Source of the DNA: an uncultured Oscillospiraceae bacterium
GTDB taxonomy: Bacteria; Bacillota; Clostridia; Oscillospirales; Oscillospiraceae
DNA length: 10,292 nt
Direction of reading: 5' to 3'
Assembly: GCA_900764755.1 (NCBI GenBank)
Contig: CAAFPE010000049.1
Span: 1-10,292 of the forward strand
Position 1 is the stretch's first letter. Each line of letters begins with the position of its first letter. A model generated the notes under the pieces. That model was not told where the DNA came from, searched no databases, and saw only the letters and a list, made by a program, of their open reading frames with translations. Both the position numbers and the translations under genes were made by a program. Positions 6,104-10,292 of this stretch are shown one piece after another.

Positions 6104-6525
6104 CTATCCCGGCTCCGGACAGGCCCGGGCATATCCGCCGCCGGACAGCTGGAGGTACAGGCTCCCGCCGGGGGCGGCCCACAGGATACACCCGGCGTGC
6201 TCCCGGCGGGCGGCATACAGGCCGGTTCGGCTGTCGGCGCCCTCCTGGAAGAGACCCCCAGCTGGATGCTGTCCGGGGGGAGCTGATCCAGCACCTCGCC
6301 GGTGAGGGCATAGGAGCCGTCCGGCGTCCGAATGTCCGCGCCTCCGGGCGCGTCTGCCTCTGCCCCGGCATCAGCTGCTCCGCCTTCGGAGAGCCCGCTG
6401 CTCCCGCCGGCCGACAGGGCAGGCAGGCGGAACAGAAGGGCGGCGGCCAGACAGGCGGCCAGACAGGCGGCCAGCAGCCCGGCGCCCCGCCGGACAGGCG
6501 CCCCAGCCATCTTATGGTGTTCCAC
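6104..6525 (-). pseudogene. Small membrane-anchored or secreted protein gene with a -1 frameshift
   Basis: I do not recognise the family. From a GTG at 6525, with AAGGAGG eight bases upstream, the minus strand encodes VEHHKMAGAPVRRG, an Ala/Leu-rich hydrophobic helix (about residues 15-36, ending LLFRLPALS), a Gly/Ala/Ser/Asp linker, then PDGSYALTGEVLDQLPPDS. At the G run CTGGGGG (G5 at 6255-6259) the coding signal moves one frame back. It continues as GLFQEGADSRTGLYAARREH, then CILWAAPGGSLYLQLSGGGY up to a TAG at 6106-6104. Codon third positions are GC-rich on both sides only if the frame changes here. One extra G restores a 140-codon gene. Either the sequence lost one base (mutation or assembly error), or the ribosome slips -1 on GGG. 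The hydrophobic helix could be a signal peptide or an anchor facing outward. Unshifted, the frame would overrun into lepB. Confidence 0.65.
6443..6474. repeat. 12-base tandem repeat inside the hydrophobic helix
   Basis: The unit GCGGCCAGACAG occurs at 6443-6454 and 6455-6466, followed by eight bases of a third copy. It encodes a repeated CLAA in the membrane helix of the small protein. Since 12 is a multiple of three, copy changes would lengthen or shorten the helix without shifting frame. Confidence 0.8.
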
Positions 6526-6633
6526 AGCGGTCCCCTCCTTGTGGATTCGGCTCCGGTGTTCCAAGCTGCCGAAGATCTCTCCTTTATTAGACGCAGCAGA
6601 GGGAGCAAAGGTTCCGCTGAGATGAAAATCTTT

Positions 6634-6679
6634 CCCGAAAAACAGAGCGCGGAGGCGCGGCCGTCAGCCGCTCCTCCGC
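6634..6679 (-). terminator. Rho-independent terminator of the thiN operon
   Basis: The stem GCGGAGG-x-GCGGC (6649-6661) pairs with GCCGC-x-CCTCCGC (6667-6679): 12 GC-rich pairs with one mismatch and a five-base loop. It is followed on the minus strand by GCTCTGTTTTTCGGG. It lies 16 bases after the stop of the NYN/LOTUS gene. The rest of the gap 6526-6694 shows no gene. Confidence 0.8.
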
Positions 6680-6694
6680 TTGGAAGATCTTGGA

Positions 6695-7486
6695 TCATTT
6701 ATCGGCACGCTGAGTGTCCCGGACAAAGTATTCCGAGTTGTCTGCCCCCTCGGTTTTCCAGTCAAAGCGGCCCATGGACTTGATGAGCTTGGACAGCTTG
6801 GAGAAGCCGTAGTTCCGGGGATCAAAGTCGGGCTGCTTCTTCATCAGCAGGTTGCTCAGCTTGCCCATGTGGGCGAAGCCGTCCTCGCCGCATACATCCT
6901 CCACCGACTCGGCGATGAGCTCCGCCACGTCGTCCGGGATTCCGGCGTTCTTCCGATTTTCCTTTTTAGAGGGCCTCTGGGGCTGAGCCGCGGGACGGGG
7001 CGCGTCGTCCTCTGCCTGCTGGGCGGCCGCCTTTCGGGCGGCGGCCCGGATGACCTCAATATAGACGAACTTGTCGCAGGCTACGATAAAGGGCTTTGGG
7101 GTCTTGCGCTCTCCCATGCCGTACACCTTCATCCCGGCCTCCCGCAGGCGGATGGCCAGGCGGGTGAAATCACTGTCGCTGGACACCAGGACAAAGCCGT
7201 CGCAGTTGCCGGAGTATAGGATGTCCATGGCGTCAATGATCATGGCGGAGTCGGTGGAGTTTTTTCCGGTGGTATAGCCGTACTGCTGGATGGGGGTGAG
7301 GGCGCACTCCAGCAGGATGGACTTCCAGGAGGACATATTGGGACTGGTCCAGTCGCCGTAGATGCGCTTGATGGTGGGGGTGCCGTACACCGCCACCTCT
7401 GCCATCACATCCTTCATGGCAGTGCGGGAGGCGTTGTCCGCGTCAATGAGGACGGCCAGGCGCAGGTCCAGTTCGTTCTCAGCCAC
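6695..7486 (-). CDS. NYN (PIN-like) domain putative ribonuclease with C-terminal OST-HTH/LOTUS domain
   Basis: The 263-residue protein has a LabA-type NYN nuclease domain (about 9-145): VLIDADNAS (D15, D17, N18), GDW (44-46), TGKNSTDSAMIIDAMD (K75, D79, D85) and VSSDSDFTRLA (D104, D106). These supply the acidic metal-binding cluster of PIN-fold nucleases. An Ala/Pro/Lys-rich linker (about 147-182) leads to a small helical OST-HTH/LOTUS domain (about 184-258, including FSKLSKLIKS), a fold known to bind RNA. Such proteins are presumed RNases or RNA-processing factors; no substrate is known to me for this subgroup. The start is GTG at 7486, inside the end of the preceding gene (GTGGCTGA, 8-base overlap), with a G-rich ribosome binding site in the upstream gene, so translation is probably coupled. 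It is the last gene of the thiN operon. Cytoplasmic. Confidence 0.9.
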   Translation of the reverse strand: MAENELDLRLAVLIDADNASRTAMKDVMAEVAVYGTPTIKRIYGDWTSPNMSSWKSILLECALTPIQQYGYTTGKNSTDSAMIIDAMDILYSGNCDGFVLVSSDSDFTRLAIRLREAGMKVYGMGERKTPKPFIVACDKFVYIEVIRAAARKAAAQQAEDDAPRPAAQPQRPSKKENRKNAGIPDDVAELIAESVEDVCGEDGFAHMGKLSNLLMKKQPDFDPRNYGFSKLSKLIKSMGRFDWKTEGADNSEYFVRDTQRADK

Positions 7487-8234
7487 GGGGATCCCCCCTG
7501 TCCCGGAGAAGGGCCTCCACCTGGGCCAGCTGCTCCAGGGTGTTCACCCCCAGCATCTCGTCCGGGGAGCAGGTGTCGCACAGGCCCACCCGGCCGCCGT
7601 CGGCCTTGATGAGGGCGGGCACGTCGGTGAGGTAGAGCTCCCCCTGGGCGTTGTCATCCCGCAGACGGCCAAGGGCGGCCAGCAGCGCGGGAGCGTGGAA
7701 CAGGTAGGTGCCGGTGTTGACCTCACGGACGGCCTTCTGCTCCGGGGTGCAGTCCTTGTCCTCAACGATGGCCCGGAAGGTTCCATCCGCCTCCCGGAGG
7801 ATGCGGCCGTAGTTGCCTCCGTCCTCCAGCACAGAGGAGAGGAGGGTGCAGGCGTTGCCGTCCCGGAGGTGGGTCTCCGTCAGGGAGCGGAAGGTCTCCC
7901 CCTTCATCAGAGGGGCGTCGCCGCAGCAGATCAGCACATGGCCGTCAAAGCCCTCCAGCAGGTGGGCGGCGCACTGCACCGCGTGTCCAGTGCCGTGCTG
8001 CTCGGCCTGAACGGCGTGGGGATATTGGGGATAGGCAGCCAGGACTGCTTCCTTCTTCCAGCCTACCACCAGGATCACGTCCTCCGGGAGTAGAAAGTCC
8101 AGTCCGGATAGGACATAGTGAAGCAGAGGCTTCCCGTCGGCCAGCCGCATCACCTTGGGCAGATCCACGCCCTCTGTCTGGAGCCGGGTGCCCTTTCCGG
8201 CGGCCAGCACCAGCGCCTTTACCTTGTGATCCAT
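7479..8234 (-). CDS. GlmU-like sugar-1-phosphate nucleotidyltransferase, no acetyltransferase domain
   Basis: The 251-residue protein has a Rossmann-like nucleotidyltransferase fold closest to the N-terminal half of GlmU, which makes UDP-GlcNAc from UTP and GlcNAc-1-phosphate. Visible motifs are LVLAAGKGTR (8-17), DLPKV (24-28), QAEQHGTGHAVQ (76-87), CGDAPLM (104-110), NYGRI, EVNTGTYLF (171-179), NAQGELYLTD (195-204) and GVNTLEQLAQVE. The protein stops where GlmU would continue into its left-handed beta-helix acetyltransferase (full GlmU about 450 residues), so it is a pyrophosphorylase only. The substrate could be GlcNAc-1-P or a related sugar phosphate. I chose the ATG at 8234: GAAGGAG is seven bases upstream, while the ATG at 8240 is too close to it. 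The thiN stop is two bases before this start and the NYN gene overlaps the end, so all three are translated together. Confidence 0.88.
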   Translation of the reverse strand: MDHKVKALVLAAGKGTRLQTEGVDLPKVMRLADGKPLLHYVLSGLDFLLPEDVILVVGWKKEAVLAAYPQYPHAVQAEQHGTGHAVQCAAHLLEGFDGHVLICCGDAPLMKGETFRSLTETHLRDGNACTLLSSVLEDGGNYGRILREADGTFRAIVEDKDCTPEQKAVREVNTGTYLFHAPALLAALGRLRDDNAQGELYLTDVPALIKADGGRVGLCDTCSPDEMLGVNTLEQLAQVEALLRDRGDPRG

Positions 8235-8236
8235 GT

Positions 8237-8923
8237 TCATTCTCCTTCATGTTGGATTTCAGTCCGGTCCCACAGCTGGGGCAGCAGGCGGTAGAAGTCT
8301 CCCTGCTCCCGCCACATAGCCAGAAGGGTTCCCCGGGCCACGGACACCTCTGCGGCCTCCCCGGTGAACTCGTTGCTCACTCCCAAGGGGAAATCGGCGC
8401 TGAGGGTGTGGCCGGTCAGCTCAAATTTCAGGTTCCGCAGGGTGACTCCCTCCGCCTGCCCGCTGAGGCAGAAGGCGGACCAGAAGCCGGACAGGCCGGA
8501 GGGAAAGACCATGGTCTCATTCCGGAGGGCGGTAGCTACGGTACCCTCACCTGCCAGGACGCCCCTGGCCCCCTGGGTGGTGAGCCAGGCCAGGGCCTGG
8601 AGGTTGGCCAGGGTGTGCTCCAGCCGGCCGCCCACGCCGCCCAGCAGGACGAACCGGCGGTATCCCCGGTCCAGCCCCTCCCGCAGGGCGTAGATCATAT
8701 CGGTGTCATCCTTGGCAACAGGGAGCTGCACCACGTTTGGATGGTTGGGACGGCGGCCCAGGGAGTCAAAGTCGCCCACCACCAGATTGGGCGGCACACC
8801 ATAGGCCTCCAGCGCCTCATAGCCCTTGTCGGCAGCAATGAGAAAATCCTGCGCCCCCGGATGAGGACATAGAGACCAGGACAGGGGCATGGCCCCTACA
8901 ACATAGCAGATGGATGGATTCAA
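8237..8923 (-). CDS. thiN: Thiamine pyrophosphokinase
   Basis: The enzyme transfers pyrophosphate from ATP to thiamine, giving the cofactor thiamine diphosphate, and so allows use of salvaged thiamine. The 228-residue protein shows the family signatures: AADKG (30-34), VVGDFDS (48-54), KDDTDM (71-76) and GGVGGRLEHTLAN (95-107), where the common Asp of GxRxDH is replaced by Glu (E102). The C-terminal thiamine-binding domain has GVSNEF (181-186). The start is a TTG at 8923, supported by AAAGGGGGAA six bases upstream, with no other candidate near. A good promoter lies at 9016-9044, so this is the first gene of a three-gene operon. The leader of about 85 bases shows no thiamine riboswitch. The usual bacterial length is 210-230. 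Cytoplasmic. Confidence 0.93.
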   Translation of the reverse strand: MNPSICYVVGAMPLSWSLCPHPGAQDFLIAADKGYEALEAYGVPPNLVVGDFDSLGRRPNHPNVVQLPVAKDDTDMIYALREGLDRGYRRFVLLGGVGGRLEHTLANLQALAWLTTQGARGVLAGEGTVATALRNETMVFPSGLSGFWSAFCLSGQAEGVTLRNLKFELTGHTLSADFPLGVSNEFTGEAAEVSVARGTLLAMWREQGDFYRLLPQLWDRTEIQHEGE

Positions 8924-9015
8924 GCTGGGTTCCCCCTTTATTTCGACGTCGGCCCGTCCGAAGGGCCGGACCGGCTGCGGAGACGCCGGTGTGACGGTTT
9001 GCTATACTTGATTTT

Positions 9016-9044
9016 ATTATAACGCCGGAGACGAATTTGGGCAA
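9016..9044 (-). promoter_or_regulatory. Promoter of the thiN operon
   Basis: TTGCCC (9044-9039) and a perfect TATAAT (9021-9016) are 17 bases apart on the minus strand. The start is near 9009, giving an 85-base leader that contains a GC-rich region with weak inverted repeats around 8950-8972. It is divergent from the smpB promoter about 75 bases away. Confidence 0.75.
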
Positions 9045-9117
9045 CGGGATTTTGCACCCAGGTGCGGATTTTTGCTGCTGTCTGGGCGGAACAGGGCTCC
9101 TGAGCGGCGGCTTCCTC

Positions 9118-9146
9118 TTGTTTTTTCTCCTCAGATATGTTATACT
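9118..9146 (+). promoter_or_regulatory. smpB promoter
   Basis: TTGTTT (9118-9123) and TATACT (9141-9146) are spaced by exactly 17 bases on the plus strand. The start is expected near 9153, in a short CCCC/GGGG inverted repeat (9152-9163). The leader to the smpB start is about 38 bases. Confidence 0.75.
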
Positions 9147-9190
9147 GAACACCCCAAGAGGGGCAGAATACAGCATACAGCCGGAGGGGG

Positions 9191-9664
9191 GTGCCTGACC
9201 TGGGAGAGGGTATCAAGATCGTGGCTAAAAACAGCAAGGCCTACCACGACTACTTCATCGAGGAAAAATATGAGGCCGGCATCGAACTGGCCGGCACCGA
9301 GGTCAAGTCCATCCGACAGGGCCATGTGAATCTGAAGGACTCCTTCTGCCTCATTAAGGACGGAGAGATGTCTGTCATTGGGATGCACATCAGCCCCTAT
9401 GAGAAGGGCAATATCTTCAACAAGGACCCTCTGCGGCAGCGCCGCCTGCTGATGCATAAGCGTGAGATCCTGAAACTCTTTGCCAGGATCAAGCAGGACG
9501 GCTACTCCCTGATTCCCCTGTCCATCTACTTCCGCGGGCCGAGAGTCAAGCTGGAGCTTGGCCTGGCCAAGGGCAAGAAGCTCTATGACAAGCGGGAATC
9601 GGCGGCCAAACGGGACGCCAAGCGGGAGATGGATCGTACGATGAAATCCAGAGGCCGGTACTGA
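9191..9664 (+). CDS. smpB: SsrA (tmRNA)-binding protein SmpB
   Basis: SmpB binds tmRNA and delivers it to ribosomes stalled on broken messages for trans-translation and tagging of the peptide. The 157-residue reading shows the OB-fold core: KAYHDYFIEE, YEAGIELAGTEVKSIR (27-42), GHVNLKDSF, MHISPY, LLMHKREI, GLAKGKKLYDKRE, and the Lys/Arg-rich C-terminal tail that inserts in the ribosome. The start is uncertain. GTG at 9191 keeps the GIKIVAKN segment that fits family N-termini, but GGAGG lies only three bases before it. The in-frame GTG at 9221 (MAKNSKAY, 147 residues) has GGGAGAGGG about ten bases upstream. It is first in a likely smpB-ppiB unit. The tmRNA gene itself is not recognisable in the window. 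Confidence 0.95.
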   Translation: MPDLGEGIKIVAKNSKAYHDYFIEEKYEAGIELAGTEVKSIRQGHVNLKDSFCLIKDGEMSVIGMHISPYEKGNIFNKDPLRQRRLLMHKREILKLFARIKQDGYSLIPLSIYFRGPRVKLELGLAKGKKLYDKRESAAKRDAKREMDRTMKSRGRY

Positions 9665-9711
9665 TCGTCCGGCGGACGGCCCCAGGCCGTTATAGAAAGG
9701 AGTGCTTCTTC

Positions 9712-10233
9712 ATGGCACAGAACCCCATTGTCACCATTGAGATGGAGGACGGCGGCGTCATCAAGGCGGAGCTCTATCCCCAGACGGCGCCCAACACGGT
9801 CAACAACTTTATCAGCCTGATCCAGAAGGGCTATTATGACGGCCTGATTTTCCACCGGGTGATCCCCGGCTTTATGATCCAGGGCGGCTGTCCCGACGGG
9901 ACCGGCATGGGCGGCCCCGGCTACTCCATCAAGGGTGAGTTCACCCAGAACCGCTTTCAGAATGACCTGACCCACGACCGGGGTGTGCTGTCCATGGCCC
10001 GTACCATGGCTCCCGACTCTGCGGGCAGCCAGTTCTTCATCATGGTGGAGAAGGCCCCCCATCTGGATGGCCAGTATGCCTCCTTCGGCAAGGTCGTTGA
10101 GGGTATGGAGGTAGCGGACGCCATCGTCTCCGCCAAGCGGGACTGGAATGACAAGCCCCGCCAGCCCCAGCGGATGAAGAAGGTAACCGTGGACACCTTC
10201 GGCGTGGAATACCCCGAGCCGGAGAAGGTCTGA
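9712..10233 (+). CDS. ppiB: Cyclophilin-type peptidyl-prolyl cis-trans isomerase
   Basis: It catalyses cis-trans isomerisation of Xaa-Pro bonds during protein folding. The 173-residue protein starts at an ATG with AAAGGAG nine bases upstream. The cyclophilin domain fills it: TAPNTVNNF, YYDGLIFHRVIPGFMIQGG with catalytic R49 in FHRV and Q57, GTGMGGPGYSI, SMART, DSAGSQFFIM (Q107, F108), HLDGQYASFGKVVEGM (117-132). There is no signal peptide or lipobox, so it is the cytoplasmic type. It follows smpB after 47 bases; that gap holds a small inverted repeat (ACGGCC/GGCCGT, 9676-9690) but no clear terminator, so read-through from the smpB promoter is likely. Confidence 0.95.
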   Translation: MAQNPIVTIEMEDGGVIKAELYPQTAPNTVNNFISLIQKGYYDGLIFHRVIPGFMIQGGCPDGTGMGGPGYSIKGEFTQNRFQNDLTHDRGVLSMARTMAPDSAGSQFFIMVEKAPHLDGQYASFGKVVEGMEVADAIVSAKRDWNDKPRQPQRMKKVTVDTFGVEYPEPEKV

Positions 10234-10259
10234 TTTTTCCCGAGTAAGCGTCTCCCGGA

Positions 10260-10279
10260 CCCCGCGGGCCAAGGCGGGG
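10260..10279 (+). other. GC-rich hairpin after ppiB
   Basis: CCCCGC (10260-10265) and GCGGGG (10274-10279) can form a six-pair stem about 27 bases after the ppiB stop. No T run follows before the window ends, so calling it a terminator is not justified; it might be part of a larger structure beyond the edge. Confidence 0.25.
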
Positions 10280-10292
10280 CCGGCGCGCCCCA

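Noticed and set aside
8924..9015. Possible thiamine diphosphate riboswitch in the thiN leader
   Set aside because: None of the conserved thi-box segments (such as CUGAGA or the paired purine-rich cores) can be seen, and the leader is too short.
9665..9711. Terminator between smpB and ppiB
   Set aside because: Short inverted repeats are present but no T run follows, so a terminator cannot be claimed.
1..10292. CRISPR array, tRNA, rRNA or tmRNA genes
   Set aside because: No regularly spaced repeats, cloverleaf with conserved T-loop, rRNA stretch or tmRNA ends were found on either strand.

Overview
The window looks like chromosomal DNA from a GC-rich anaerobic Firmicute of the Oscillospiraceae type (Flavonifractor or Pseudoflavonifractor relatives). 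This is inferred from high GC at third codon positions, GGAGG-type ribosome binding sites with several GTG and TTG starts, compact sigma-A-like promoters, SLH-type surface protein remnants and the gene set. No database was consulted, so the genus is a guess.

Region 1-999 is a gene-poor, partly AT-richer scar. It holds a terminator-like hairpin at each end of a doubtful 111-residue reading frame, a long imperfect inverted repeat (444-517), and two adjoining minus-strand gene fragments. One is the last part of an S-layer-homology surface protein. The other is the helix-turn-helix head of a LacI-family repressor, broken by an in-frame TGA, and it still has a promoter with a palindrome at the expected start site.

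Region 1000-5386 is read leftward as separately controlled genes: a family 2 glycosyltransferase carrying a complete MarR-like winged-helix domain at its C-terminus (the most unusual protein here), a cardiolipin synthase and an NADH pyrophosphatase (NudC). Region 5387-6525 holds signal peptidase I and, upstream of it, a small membrane-anchored protein gene whose reading frame shifts at a G run.

Region 6634-9044 is one leftward operon with promoter and terminator both visible: thiamine pyrophosphokinase, a GlmU-like nucleotidyltransferase without the acetyltransferase half, and an NYN/LOTUS putative RNase. The genes are 2 bases apart or overlap by 8 bases. From 9118 the strand switches: a strong promoter drives smpB (tmRNA partner), followed by a cytoplasmic cyclophilin (ppiB) up to the window end.

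Most genes are housekeeping (protein export, lipid synthesis, ribosome rescue, folding, cofactor synthesis). I do not see a complete new defence or biosynthetic system. The items most worth checking are the glycosyltransferase-MarR fusion, the tightly coupled ThiN/nucleotidyltransferase/NYN-LOTUS operon, the frameshifted small gene and the decayed LacI/SLH fragments.
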